DNA of 64,000 nucleotides from Crocinitomicaceae bacterium (GCA_029238665.1 JAQWFQ010000024.1:149386-213385); one strand, 5' to 3'; positions 38,063-46,581 are shown, numbered from the stretch's first letter. Numbers and translations: made by a program. Notes: a model not told the origin generated them from the sequence alone.

Positions 38063-38359
38063 CTATATACCGTCAAGATAATCGGCATGAGCATCTATTA
38101 AGTCTGGACATTTTTCAGCAATTGAGGCTGACATTTGAGCATCCTGAACATCTACATCAGCATCTTTAATGCAAATGGAGTATTCTAGGCTCGTTAAATC
38201 AAGCTCAAAACCCAAATCTGCCATTTCGCTATCTACACCTTTATCTGCCATACAATCGCACAGCTCAACGGCCACTGCATCAAACTCTGCTTTACCTGGT
38301 TCTCCACAAGAAGCTAAAGTCAAAGCCAATCCTCCTATTACTAAACTAATTTTTTTCAT
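38063..38359 (-). CDS. small lipoprotein of unknown function
   Basis: A 98-residue protein with a lipoprotein signal peptide; lipobox LASC puts the lipidated Cys at residue 18. The mature part is acidic and has four more cysteines (ELCDCM, SICIK, EKCPD), suggesting disulfides in the periplasm. No family was recognised. It is monocistronic, with a -7 element upstream and a shared terminator. Confidence 0.75.
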   Translation of the reverse strand: MKKISLVIGGLALTLASCGEPGKAEFDAVAVELCDCMADKGVDSEMADLGFELDLTSLEYSICIKDADVDVQDAQMSASIAEKCPDLIDAHADYLDGI

Positions 38360-38386
38360 AATACATTTTCATTAAAAGTGTTCAAC

Positions 38387-38394
38387 CAAACTTA
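38387..38394 (-). promoter_or_regulatory. -7 element of the small lipoprotein gene
   Basis: On the minus strand TAAGTTTG, a perfect TAnnTTTG, 27 bases before the ATG. Confidence 0.4.
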
Positions 38395-38431
38395 CTAAAA
38401 AACTTCAGTTATCAATAATTGAAAGAAACAA

Positions 38432-38462
38432 TTTCTTTTTCTCTAGCAAAAGAGTAACTTTG
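38432..38462 (+). promoter_or_regulatory. dnaX promoter
   Basis: TTTC, exactly 19 bases, then TAACTTTG, matching TTTG-N19-TAnnTTTG with one mismatch. The -7 element ends five bases before the dnaX ATG, so the transcript would begin almost at the start codon. Confidence 0.55.
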
Positions 38463-38467
38463 TTTCA

Positions 38468-39583
38468 ATGAGTGATTTTGTAGTATCCGCAAGAAAGTAT
38501 CGTCCACAAACCTTTGACACTGTTGTAGGTCAAAAGTCGATTACTTCTACATTGCGTAACGCTATAAAAAACAACCACTTGGCACAAGCATTCTTGTTTT
38601 GTGGGTCTCGCGGTGTAGGAAAAACATCTACAGCTCGAATTTTAGCAAAAACAATCAACTGCTTTAACCGATCTGAAACCATAGAGGCTTGTGACAAATG
38701 CGAATCGTGCGAATCGTTTAATTCTGGAGCATCGTTAAATGTTTATGAATTAGATGCTGCATCAAACAATGGAGTTGACGAGATCCGAAACTTAATCGAT
38801 CAAGTTCGAATTGCACCGCAATTAGGAGCACACAAAGTCTACATCATTGATGAGGTTCACATGTTGTCGACCAATGCATTCAATGCATTCTTAAAAACTT
38901 TAGAAGAGCCGCCAAAACATGCAATATTCATTCTTGCAACAACTGAAAAGCATAAGATCATTCCTACAATTCTTTCCCGTTGTCAAATCTTTGACTTCTC
39001 TAGAATTAAAGTGAAAGACATTGCAGATCATTTAGCATCAATTGCTAAAAAAGAGAACATTGCTGCTGAGGCTGATGCCTTACACATCATTGCTCAAAAA
39101 GCAGATGGAGCATTAAGAGATGCCTTGTCAATTTTTGATCAAATTGTTACTTTTTCTGAAAATACGGTTACTTATAATAGTGTAATTGAGAATTTAAATA
39201 TTCTTGATTATGATTACTACTTTCGCATTGTTGAAAGTGCCTTAAAGGAAGACATTCAAAATGGATTACTTCTCTTAAATGACATTATTGAACGTGGGTT
39301 TGACCCTCATAACTTTGTTGTAGGGCTAGCTGATCACTATAGAAACCTGCTTGTTTGTAAAGACGTAAGAACTGCTCAATTACTTGAAGTAAGTGAAACT
39401 GTACAAAAGAAATACATTGATCAGTCAAAAGAGATTGATGCAAATCATCTCGTTCGTGCATTGGGAGTTCTTAGCAAGACCGACGTTGAGTATAAAGCAT
39501 CCAAAAATCAACGCCTTCTGGTCGAGATGGCCATTATGCAATTGTGTTCCATTACCCAGGAGCTCGAAAAAAAAAAAGCTTAA
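38468..39583 (+). CDS. dnaX: DNA polymerase III gamma subunit (zero-frame product of dnaX)
   Basis: The clamp-loader ATPase, read in the zero frame to a stop just after a run of eleven A, giving 371 residues. Walker A GSRGVGKT (46-53), four zinc-binding cysteines (65, 75, 78, 81), Walker B VYIIDEVHML (124-133) and the SRC motif (170-172) are all present, followed by the third clamp-loader domain. The product ends ELEKKKA. The tau extension continues in the -1 frame, as described in the next entry, so this is the gamma form known from other bacteria. A simple truncation or a sequencing error in the A run are alternatives. Confidence 0.92.
   Translation: MSDFVVSARKYRPQTFDTVVGQKSITSTLRNAIKNNHLAQAFLFCGSRGVGKTSTARILAKTINCFNRSETIEACDKCESCESFNSGASLNVYELDAASNNGVDEIRNLIDQVRIAPQLGAHKVYIIDEVHMLSTNAFNAFLKTLEEPPKHAIFILATTEKHKIIPTILSRCQIFDFSRIKVKDIADHLASIAKKENIAAEADALHIIAQKADGALRDALSIFDQIVTFSENTVTYNSVIENLNILDYDYYFRIVESALKEDIQNGLLLLNDIIERGFDPHNFVVGLADHYRNLLVCKDVRTAQLLEVSETVQKKYIDQSKEIDANHLVRALGVLSKTDVEYKASKNQRLLVEMAIMQLCSITQELEKKKA
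39558..39577 (+). other. dnaX: programmed -1 frameshift or slippage site in dnaX
   Basis: Eleven consecutive A (39567-39577) end one codon before the zero-frame stop. In the zero frame the last bases form the slippery heptamer A AAA AAA (39571-39577) followed by G. AGGAG lies eight bases upstream, resembling the Shine-Dalgarno-like stimulator of E. coli dnaX. Downstream, TTAAC and GTTAA could form a weak five-base stem. Polymerase slippage on the A run, as in Thermus dnaX, would give the same products. Confidence 0.7.
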
Positions 39584-40197
39584 CGGACCCTGTTAACATT
39601 ATTCCATTTCCAAATCAAAACCTTAGGGATTTAGCAAAAAAGACGACTACAAAACCTGTTGCTAAAAAAGAACCTAAGAAAATATTTATACAAAAAGAAG
39701 CTCCTCGAGTTTTAACTGCACCTTCAGGAAAAATAAACACCAATGCCCTTTCGATAAAAAAAATGCTCCAGAAAACGGAGGAGGTCAACGAAACAAAAGG
39801 GTTTGACATTAATGATATGCCGAAAAACGCATATGCGATTGATGACCTTAAAATGGCGTGGAGAAGGTTTGCCTTCGAGATGAAGGAAAAACGAAAAGAG
39901 ACTATTTATAATGCTCTGATTAAACGTGAACCTAAACAAACGGGAGATCATCAGTATGTTTTAATTGTAGACAATCAAGTTCAAATTGACTACATAAAAC
40001 CATACCTTGGAGACTTAATAGGCTATATTAGAGCTGAAGTGAAAAACTACCTCATCGATTTAAAGATGGAAATCTCTAAAAACCAAGAATCAGAACTTAA
40101 GTTTCAAACGGGGAAAGACAAATTTATCGCACTTGCGCAAAAAAACCCTAACTTACACACACTCAAGGACAAATTCAATTTGGATATTGAATACTAA
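39571..40197 (+). CDS. dnaX: DNA polymerase III tau subunit, C-terminal part (-1 frame of dnaX)
   Basis: The frame entered by a -1 shift at the A run. It continues KSLTDPVNIIPFPNQNLRDLAKK, a Lys-rich linker, then a conserved-looking domain (IDDLKMAWRRFAFEMKEKRKETIYNALIKREP to LKDKFNLDIEY) like the C-terminus of Bacteroidota DnaX. Fused to the zero-frame part, tau would have about 576 residues. The frame is open from 39544 but has no convincing independent start with a leader. Intact coding here, without stops over 200 codons, argues that tau is still made. Confidence 0.75.
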   Translation, partial: KKSLTDPVNIIPFPNQNLRDLAKKTTTKPVAKKEPKKIFIQKEAPRVLTAPSGKINTNALSIKKMLQKTEEVNETKGFDINDMPKNAYAIDDLKMAWRRFAFEMKEKRKETIYNALIKREPKQTGDHQYVLIVDNQVQIDYIKPYLGDLIGYIRAEVKNYLIDLKMEISKNQESELKFQTGKDKFIALAQKNPNLHTLKDKFNLDIEY

Positions 40198-40249
40198 AGG
40201 TATTTGAAACACCAAAATCTTTTTTGTTCTTATTTTAAAATACTAAATA

Positions 40250-40981
40250 ATGGAAAAAGATAAAAAAATGGCTGTCTTAATCGATGGCGATAACATTCCC
40301 TCAAAATACATTAAAGAAATGATGGAAGAGATTGCCAAATATGGTAATCCAACAATTAAACGCATTTATGGTGACTGGACAAAGCCTCAGCTTTCTAAAT
40401 GGAAGAAAATTCTCCTTGACAATGCAATAACACCAATGCAACAATACGCATATACAACAGGTAAAAATGCTACGGATTCCGCAATGATTATTGACGCAAT
40501 GGATATCCTGTACTCAGAAAAAGTGGATGGTTTTTGCATTGCTTCTAGCGACAGCGACTTTACACGACTAGCTATGCGTATTCGCGAAACAGGTTTGAGT
40601 GTCATTGGAATTGGTGAGAAAAAAACACCTGATCCTTTCATTGTGGCATGTGACAAATTCATCTACCTGGAAATTCTTCATAAAATAGATAAGGAGGATG
40701 CTTCTGCGCCTACAGGAAAGAAGAAAAAGGTAGATCTTATAACACCAAAAGTAATTCGATTCATTACACAGACTGTAAACGACATTGCAGATGAAGATGG
40801 GTGGGCATTTTTAGGTGATGTTGGCGGTTTAATTCAAAAGAAACAGCCTAATTTTGATTCGCGTATTTATGGCTTTGAAAAATTAACTCCCCTTATTAAA
40901 TCGACGGGTAAATTTGAAATTGACCAGCGAGAAAGTCATAAAGGGAGAGCAAAATTGATTTATATCAGACGTAAAGATTAA
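40250..40981 (+). CDS. NYN-domain ribonuclease-like protein with OST-HTH domain
   Basis: A 243-residue protein of the PIN-like NYN family. Acidic residues Asp12 and Asp14 (AVLIDGDNIP), Asp76 and Asp82 (GKNATDSAMIIDAMDIL), and the SSDSDFTRLA motif near 99-107 mark the metal-dependent nuclease site. The C-terminal 75 residues resemble an OST-HTH/LOTUS RNA-binding domain. This matches the LabA/DUF88-type arrangement. It likely cuts or processes RNA; the target is unknown. It follows dnaX on the same strand; its stop overlaps the convergent gene by four bases. Confidence 0.85.
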   Translation: MEKDKKMAVLIDGDNIPSKYIKEMMEEIAKYGNPTIKRIYGDWTKPQLSKWKKILLDNAITPMQQYAYTTGKNATDSAMIIDAMDILYSEKVDGFCIASSDSDFTRLAMRIRETGLSVIGIGEKKTPDPFIVACDKFIYLEILHKIDKEDASAPTGKKKKVDLITPKVIRFITQTVNDIADEDGWAFLGDVGGLIQKKQPNFDSRIYGFEKLTPLIKSTGKFEIDQRESHKGRAKLIYIRRKD

Positions 40982-43053
40982 ATCTTCATTCTTAGCTGAA
41001 CAGTTAAATCTGACTTTGTATTTCCTGTAATTTGTTCGGACCCTGAGCCAAGTGTTTTTCTATTTGCAAAAATACTTACACCGTATTTTACCCACAGGTC
41101 AAACTTTCGAGCAAATGTGTAGCGAATTAACGCATACGCTCTACTTCCTCGGTAGTAATACGAAGGAACTGAGAACACATAAAGTGCATTGTTTTCATAC
41201 GTGTAAATTCTAGTATTATAACTCTCCGTGTCAAACAAAGCATACCGCAAAGAAAAATCGAAAGGCGTTGATTTTGATTTAAACAAGAGGTCTTGCGTAA
41301 TGATAAATCCATCCTCGCCATTGTTACTCGGTCTATTAATTGTTACATATTCTACTCTACTTTTTAAGGTGATGTTTTCTGAAGCTTTAAAAGTCAGGTT
41401 TAGTCGGTAGTTTCGTTGAATAACGTCTTCTATTCCAGTTATTGAACCATCACTTTCATAGCTATTTTTCTGTCTTCGCTGTTCTCTAAATCGTGCATAA
41501 AATACGAGACCTCTTCTTGGTTTATACGATGGTTGAATCATAAACTCATGTCCATTAGAAGGCCCGTCAACTTGATACCTCATCCAAGGAAATTTAAATA
41601 CATCGATGTAAGTGTTTACCTTAATTTTGGATGTTAAAGACAGTTTTAACCCTGCGTACAATCCACGCTCATTTTGAGTCCTCCCTCCTTCTGCAAAACC
41701 AGCATTATAGAAGGTCTGGTAATCTTTTTCATAATCTCTATAAACAAGGCTCATAGACGCACGGCTGTCCATCGAAAACAATACGCCGTGTATATTAGCT
41801 ACACCCCATGAATGCGAAGATGTTGCGACCTCTCCAAAGAAATTAAAATTCTTAACAACCCAACTATAATCTGCAGAAATACCTACCGTATTTATTCCCC
41901 GAAAATCAAACTGATTATAGGCAAGTGTATCTTTAATGTAAGAACGATCATACCCTTGATATATGCCTGCAATACCCACATGAAAATTATGTTTTCGGTA
42001 CCTTAAATTAGAACCTACAATAGCTTCATTCAACGCATTCTTTCTGGAAACCTCAGTATTTGTCCGGTGAAACCCTGTTAAGTTAATACTTGACACTACT
42101 CCTTGCTCTTCTTCTAGTGAGTCCGAGATAATTGAGGCATCCACCCCTTTATAAGAACCAAATGTTGTTAACGAAAAATCTTTATACCCTAACTCAAATG
42201 CCACACCTCGTAAAAATCTAGTTTCATCTACAGACGTATATGACTTTAAAGGGATTGCAGACTTTTTTACATTTGTTACATCTGCTGTTTTTCCAAAAGC
42301 GTAGCCAGACCAAAGGTTTAGTCCTTGCCCAACTTGAACTTGATAATCACCCAGTGCAAGTGACTTAAAATATTTTCCTCCTTTATAAAACGCATGGGCA
42401 GAATAAAAATCGAAACCATTCTTTTGGTTCCCCTTAAAAAACTGCTCACCTGGATCCTTTTCTGCAGTTATTCCAACGCTTAAATTTGTTCTATAACTAA
42501 ACCTCAAACGCGCGTAATAACGGTCGTCATTCCCGTGGTAATACGAATTACTATTCTCTTGTATTGAATCTGGAACATCTGCATATCCATTGCGATCTTC
42601 AATAATTGTCTGGTATCTAAAGTAAGCCTCAAACTTACCCTGTTGAAAAGCTTCCTTTACCCCGATGTGTAATTTATCTAGCTTATCATCCACACGAACG
42701 AATGGAAGAACCAATCGAATGGTGTTCAGGTCCCAGTACGGTAAGCTTTGGATTTCGTATATCGAAATAAATTTCCCAAATAACTTACGATGCAACAACA
42801 AGTCTGAGATTTGAATATCTGTAAACAAACCCGTTTCTTGAAGTTCTTCAAAATTAGCTAGGTTTAAATTTAACGGATCATCATACAAAACATTTAAGTG
42901 CTCAATAACATCCGTTAAATCCAAACCTTCCGATGCTATTTGCTCAGATATAAATTCAATACGCTGTTGAATGATGTCATTTTTTTCTTGCGCAAACAGC
43001 CCAAAGGAAACAACTCCAAATAGAACAAGTAAAATCTGTTTTAACCCAATCAT
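40978..43053 (-). CDS. helix-hairpin-helix protein with predicted outer-membrane barrel
   Basis: A 691-residue exported protein. Signal peptide 1-22 (ending LFAQ), then ComEA-like helix-hairpin-helix repeats at about 55-115 (PLNLNLANFEELQETGLFTDIQISDLLLHRKLFGKFISIYEIQSLPYWD), then about 560 residues of alternating amphipathic strands typical of an outer-membrane barrel. Similar proteins occur across Bacteroidota and are unassigned. The HhH part suggests DNA contact, which would fit DNA uptake, but this is inference. The ATG overlaps the stop of the upstream PorV/PorQ-like gene (ATGA), so the pair is coupled; a longer start is rejected. Confidence 0.8.
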   Translation of the reverse strand: MIGLKQILLVLFGVVSFGLFAQEKNDIIQQRIEFISEQIASEGLDLTDVIEHLNVLYDDPLNLNLANFEELQETGLFTDIQISDLLLHRKLFGKFISIYEIQSLPYWDLNTIRLVLPFVRVDDKLDKLHIGVKEAFQQGKFEAYFRYQTIIEDRNGYADVPDSIQENSNSYYHGNDDRYYARLRFSYRTNLSVGITAEKDPGEQFFKGNQKNGFDFYSAHAFYKGGKYFKSLALGDYQVQVGQGLNLWSGYAFGKTADVTNVKKSAIPLKSYTSVDETRFLRGVAFELGYKDFSLTTFGSYKGVDASIISDSLEEEQGVVSSINLTGFHRTNTEVSRKNALNEAIVGSNLRYRKHNFHVGIAGIYQGYDRSYIKDTLAYNQFDFRGINTVGISADYSWVVKNFNFFGEVATSSHSWGVANIHGVLFSMDSRASMSLVYRDYEKDYQTFYNAGFAEGGRTQNERGLYAGLKLSLTSKIKVNTYIDVFKFPWMRYQVDGPSNGHEFMIQPSYKPRRGLVFYARFREQRRQKNSYESDGSITGIEDVIQRNYRLNLTFKASENITLKSRVEYVTINRPSNNGEDGFIITQDLLFKSKSTPFDFSLRYALFDTESYNTRIYTYENNALYVFSVPSYYYRGSRAYALIRYTFARKFDLWVKYGVSIFANRKTLGSGSEQITGNTKSDLTVQLRMKI

Positions 43054-43859
43054 TCGTCGATAAATGCAATTGAAAAATGAGGAGCCCATCCGAGTAATTG
43101 GTGATAAGCACTTCCGATGTTTAAATGAACTTGTTTTAAGTGATAACCTAAGCCAAATGATAATTCAAGCGGTGTTGTCTTAGCTCCCCAACGCAAATAA
43201 AACTCCCGAAGTACCTCATACTCCACCCCTGTTTTTAAACGCAATGGATTATCTACATCTTTTTCTAATTCTAATGCAAGCATTAATTTTTCCGAAAAAT
43301 CATACGAACTGCCAAGCCTCATAATTGTGGAAAACCGATCGTCTTCATAATCCGATAATTTAGCCCTTCCAAGATTAAAGACACTCACCCCTAACCTCCA
43401 CTTTTCTGTAAATTTCGTGTACACCCCAACTTCAGCAGTTACGGTATTTTTTGACCCGTAATACTCTAAAAACTGTATGCCTTGATAATTTAACTGGACA
43501 CCAGCATACACCATTTCAGAAAGTTTCATTGAGTACCCTAAACCTGCTTTATAAGACCGATACTGATTGTACCCATACAGGTTTCCTCCAAAAGAAATTA
43601 CCCCCACCTTTAACGGAATAGAGATTGCAATTGCCTGGCTTTGTAACTCCTTAAGTAAAAAACGGTTTTCATAGTAGATTCCAGCACTTATTTTTTCCAC
43701 ATCAGCCAAAGCTCCTGGATTATTGTGAAACGCCCACACGTCATTAAATGTAGAGGATGCATTTGCTAAAGACATTGACCTTCCTCCTGCGGGAATCCAA
43801 CCTTGCCCATAATTCATGAAACAAATTAGGAGTACACTAAGGGTTAAAAAACATTTCAC
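43050..43859 (-). CDS. outer-membrane barrel protein, PorV/PorQ-like
   Basis: A 269-residue protein with a signal peptide (residues 1-18). WIPAGGRSMSLANASSTFNDVWAFHNNPGALADVE at the start of the mature part is the signature of the PorV/PorQ and FadL-related barrel group, and strands alternate to the C-terminus. PorV and PorQ are shuttle or accessory proteins of type IX secretion, but many paralogues have no known role. It is coupled to the HhH/barrel gene downstream. A TATCTTCA element lies upstream on the minus strand (43864-43871). Confidence 0.75.
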   Translation of the reverse strand: MKCFLTLSVLLICFMNYGQGWIPAGGRSMSLANASSTFNDVWAFHNNPGALADVEKISAGIYYENRFLLKELQSQAIAISIPLKVGVISFGGNLYGYNQYRSYKAGLGYSMKLSEMVYAGVQLNYQGIQFLEYYGSKNTVTAEVGVYTKFTEKWRLGVSVFNLGRAKLSDYEDDRFSTIMRLGSSYDFSEKLMLALELEKDVDNPLRLKTGVEYEVLREFYLRWGAKTTPLELSFGLGYHLKQVHLNIGSAYHQLLGWAPHFSIAFIDE

Positions 43860-43951
43860 CTTCTGAAGATACCATTTTTTTTAATGCGTTTTATTTGAAA
43901 AATAAACCCTTGCGCTTTAAAAATGTATTATCTTGAGGAAAAATATTCAAA

Positions 43952-45064
43952 ATGAAACATCTTATTACACTAATTGCCCTTTCGTTTACTAGCATAATAT
44001 TTACTCAGGAAACGAATGAAACTACGGAAATTAATGGCGTTACCCGTGAGTACATTCAATACCTTCCTGTAGGGTTTAATCCCACAACAGAATCTTTACC
44101 TGTTGTATTTGTGTTGCATGGATTAGGTGGTAATAACTCAGATATGGAATCTATTGGGTTTAAACAAATTGGAGATACGGCAAGATGTATTTCGATCTAT
44201 CCGCAAGGACTAATAAATTCATTCGGACAAACCTCATGGGATAACGGTACACTACTAGCACCTGATGTAGATGATATTTCTTTTTTCAACTTTATGATTG
44301 ATGATCTTATTTTAAATTATAATGTTGACATTACACGTATATATTTTACAGGATTTTCAATGGGAAGTATCATGAGTCATCACTTAGCTTGTGCGTTAAA
44401 TCATCGTATTGCTGCAATTGGAACAATGTCTGGAACAATGTCTACAAATGATATCTCAAATTGTGTTCCCGTTTACAAAACTCCAGTGATGCATGTTCAC
44501 GGAACTGCAGATGCTACGGTACCTTATGCTGGATCGGCGCTTCCATCTTTAAGTTTGGTTACTGAAACAATGAATTTTTGGATTAACGTTCATGGCTGCT
44601 CAGCAACAGTAGACTCAACACAGCTAGCAGATAGCTCAAATGACGGATTTACAGTTGATCGATTTGTATATCAAAATTGTGACCCACTATCTTCAGTCGA
44701 ACTTTGGCGTGTAAATGGAGGTGGACATAGCTTTTTCTATGAGCCAGTTAATGACTTTACAGAATCAATAGATATCTGGATGTTCTTTAGGAAATGGACC
44801 CACACGAACCCTACTTCTGTTGGCATAAATGACATCTCAGAGATGCTCTTTTCAATTAGCCCTAACCCATCAACAGGTATTTTCAATATAAAAACAGATG
44901 TTTCAAGTCAAATTTTTGTTTACACTACCGCAGGGAAACTCGTTCATAATCAACCTATACCCTTAGGAGAAACAGTAATGAACCTTACTCATTTAGAACA
45001 TGGTATTTACATTTTAAAATACGGTGTAACTGGGGCGTTAATTCAGCGTGTTAGCATTCAATAA
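43952..45064 (+). CDS. secreted esterase (PHB depolymerase/feruloyl esterase-like) with type IX sorting domain
   Basis: A 370-residue exported alpha/beta hydrolase. Signal peptide 1-18, oxyanion strand VVFVLHGLGGNNSD (51-64), nucleophile GFSMG with Ser136, acid HGTADATVPY with Asp187 and His259 in NGGGHSFF form a complete triad of the LpqC/carbohydrate esterase 1 type. Residues from about 288 form a type A sorting domain (LFSISPNPSTGIFNI to LIQRVSIQ). It would act outside the cell on esters such as feruloyl groups or polyesters; which one is not known. Its 3' end overlaps the convergent small gene by 27 bases. Confidence 0.88.
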   Translation: MKHLITLIALSFTSIIFTQETNETTEINGVTREYIQYLPVGFNPTTESLPVVFVLHGLGGNNSDMESIGFKQIGDTARCISIYPQGLINSFGQTSWDNGTLLAPDVDDISFFNFMIDDLILNYNVDITRIYFTGFSMGSIMSHHLACALNHRIAAIGTMSGTMSTNDISNCVPVYKTPVMHVHGTADATVPYAGSALPSLSLVTETMNFWINVHGCSATVDSTQLADSSNDGFTVDRFVYQNCDPLSSVELWRVNGGGHSFFYEPVNDFTESIDIWMFFRKWTHTNPTSVGINDISEMLFSISPNPSTGIFNIKTDVSSQIFVYTTAGKLVHNQPIPLGETVMNLTHLEHGIYILKYGVTGALIQRVSIQ

Positions 45065-45292
45065 CTTAGCATATTCCTCTGCACTTGAAGGAACAAATGC
45101 TTCGATGGTATAATTAAGCATATCCTGTATTTTTAAAATTTCAGGATATTGCTTTGCTTCTATTTTATGAAGCTGAGCAAATGTTCCTATGACTTGAATT
45201 TCATGAAACTCACGATTATTAACGATTTTATAAAAAACCTTATCGTTTGAAAGTTTTCTGTATTGAGGAAAGTCGGTACCTTTGTCTAACAT
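45038..45292 (-). CDS. small conserved-looking protein of unknown function
   Basis: An 84-residue cytoplasmic protein starting MLDKGTDFPQYRKLSNDKVFYKIVNNREFHEIQVIG. No signal, membrane segment or known motif. Similar short proteins with FPQYRKLSN-K-FYKI appear in flavobacteria, from memory. It is divergent from the TPR gene by 17 bases, and the TPR promoter overlaps its start. Confidence 0.65.
   Translation of the reverse strand: MLDKGTDFPQYRKLSNDKVFYKIVNNREFHEIQVIGTFAQLHKIEAKQYPEILKIQDMLNYTIEAFVPSSAEEYAKLLNANTLN
45254..45284 (+). promoter_or_regulatory. promoter of the TPR-nth pair
   Basis: TTTT, exactly 19 bases, then TACCTTTG, a perfect -7 element, 25 bases before the TPR gene ATG. It lies inside the 5' end of the divergent small gene. 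Confidence 0.5.
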
Positions 45293-45309
45293 AATTACGA
45301 AATTAGATA

Positions 45310-45912
45310 ATGTTCGCTAATAAAACACATAAACAGGCAGATGAAGCACTAAAAAATGGTAAAATAGAGAAATCAATTGAACTCTACTCACGTGCGTTAG
45401 AGGAATCACCTAATGAATGTAACATTCTCTCAGACAGAGGAGTTGCCTATCTTCACGCCAATCAAAAAGAAAACAGCTTAACTGATTTTAATCGCGCCGT
45501 TGAACTTCAACCTGACTATGGATATCGTTATGCCTCACGTGCATTTGCACGAAATAATTTTGGTGATATTGATGGGGCTATTCGTGATTATGAAAAAGCT
45601 GTAGAACTTGATCCGGACGATCCTGTCGGGTACAACAACTTGGGGTTGTTACTTGAGCAGAAGGGTTATCAGAAGGAAGCTGACGAACGTTTTAAGCGTG
45701 CAGATACACTTTCAGAAATGGAAGACAAATTATTAAATGTAATTGATAAGCTCGAGGAAAAACCAAGTACTCCTCTTGAGCCAAATGAAAATACACACGA
45801 AATTTCTGAAGGAAATGACTCTGCAGTATCTGAGTTCAAAAAACTCTTTACCTCAAAAACACAATTGAAAGCGTTTTTTGCGTTTTTAAAAAATGGATTC
45901 AAAATCAAATGA
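45310..45912 (+). CDS. tetratricopeptide repeat protein
   Basis: A 200-residue cytoplasmic protein with about three TPR units in residues 5-110 (ALKNGKIEKSIELYSRALEESP, NILSDRGVAYLHANQKENSLTDFNRAVELQP, ASRAFARNNFGDIDGAIRDYEKAVELDPDDPVGYNNLGLLLEQKG), then an acidic Ser/Thr-rich linker and a short Lys/Phe-rich tail. TPRs mediate protein contacts; the partner is unknown. Its stop overlaps the nth start by four bases, so the two are coupled. Confidence 0.85.
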   Translation: MFANKTHKQADEALKNGKIEKSIELYSRALEESPNECNILSDRGVAYLHANQKENSLTDFNRAVELQPDYGYRYASRAFARNNFGDIDGAIRDYEKAVELDPDDPVGYNNLGLLLEQKGYQKEADERFKRADTLSEMEDKLLNVIDKLEEKPSTPLEPNENTHEISEGNDSAVSEFKKLFTSKTQLKAFFAFLKNGFKIK

Positions 45913-46553
45913 CTAAAAACCAAAAAGCTATTTATATCATTGAAGAACTAGAGAAACTGTACCCTGAAACACCCGTACCGCTAGATCATACTAGTCCATA
46001 CACCCTATTAATCGCAGTCTTATTGTCTGCACAGTGTACAGATAAACGCGTAAACCTTATTACGCCAACCTTATTCAAGCTAGCCGACAATCCGTTTGAC
46101 ATGGTAAAGTTAAGCGTTGATGAAATTCGCGAAATAATCCGTCCTTGTGGGCTTTCTCCACGGAAGTCACAGGCAATTTTCACCTTATCTGAAATGATGA
46201 TTGATAAGTACAATGGTGAAGTACCCCAAAGCTTTGAATTATTAGAAGAGTTTCCTGGGGTTGGACACAAGACAGCTTCTGTAGTTATGGCACAAGCATT
46301 TGGAGTGCCTGCATTTCCTGTTGACACGCACATACACCGTTTACTAACCCGCTGGGGCATTACAACGGGAAAAAATGTTGAGCAAACAGAAAGCGATGCA
46401 AAACGACTTTTCCCTGAGCTGCTATGGAATAAATTACATTTACAAATTATCTTCTACGGGAGAGAATATTCGCCATCGCGTTCACCAAAAGCAGACCTCG
46501 ATTTCATTACACTCAAAATCGGTACTTCTAAAGCAATAAAAGAATTGAAATAA
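45909..46553 (+). CDS. nth: endonuclease III-type DNA glycosylase lacking the iron-sulfur cluster loop
   Basis: A 214-residue base-excision repair enzyme. The HhH motif LLEEFPGVGHKTASVV contains catalytic Lys121, and FPVDTHIHRL contains Asp139, matching Lys120 and Asp138 of E. coli Nth; SAQCTDKRVN is also conserved. The C-terminal loop that binds [4Fe-4S] in most family members (C-X6-C-X2-C-X5-C) is replaced by GREYSPSRSPKADLDFITLKIG with no cysteine. The reading frame is intact there, and other frames do not restore cysteines. It should still act as a glycosylase, though stability and DNA search may differ. Confidence 0.9.
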   Translation: MTKNQKAIYIIEELEKLYPETPVPLDHTSPYTLLIAVLLSAQCTDKRVNLITPTLFKLADNPFDMVKLSVDEIREIIRPCGLSPRKSQAIFTLSEMMIDKYNGEVPQSFELLEEFPGVGHKTASVVMAQAFGVPAFPVDTHIHRLLTRWGITTGKNVEQTESDAKRLFPELLWNKLHLQIIFYGREYSPSRSPKADLDFITLKIGTSKAIKELK

Positions 46554-46581
46554 TCAATAAAAAACACAGACTTACTGAAAT

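Noticed and set aside
38468..40197. dnaX as a pseudogene
   Set aside because: Both frames are intact with all motifs, and the break falls exactly at a slippery A run in a gene known for frameshifting. An assembly error remains possible.
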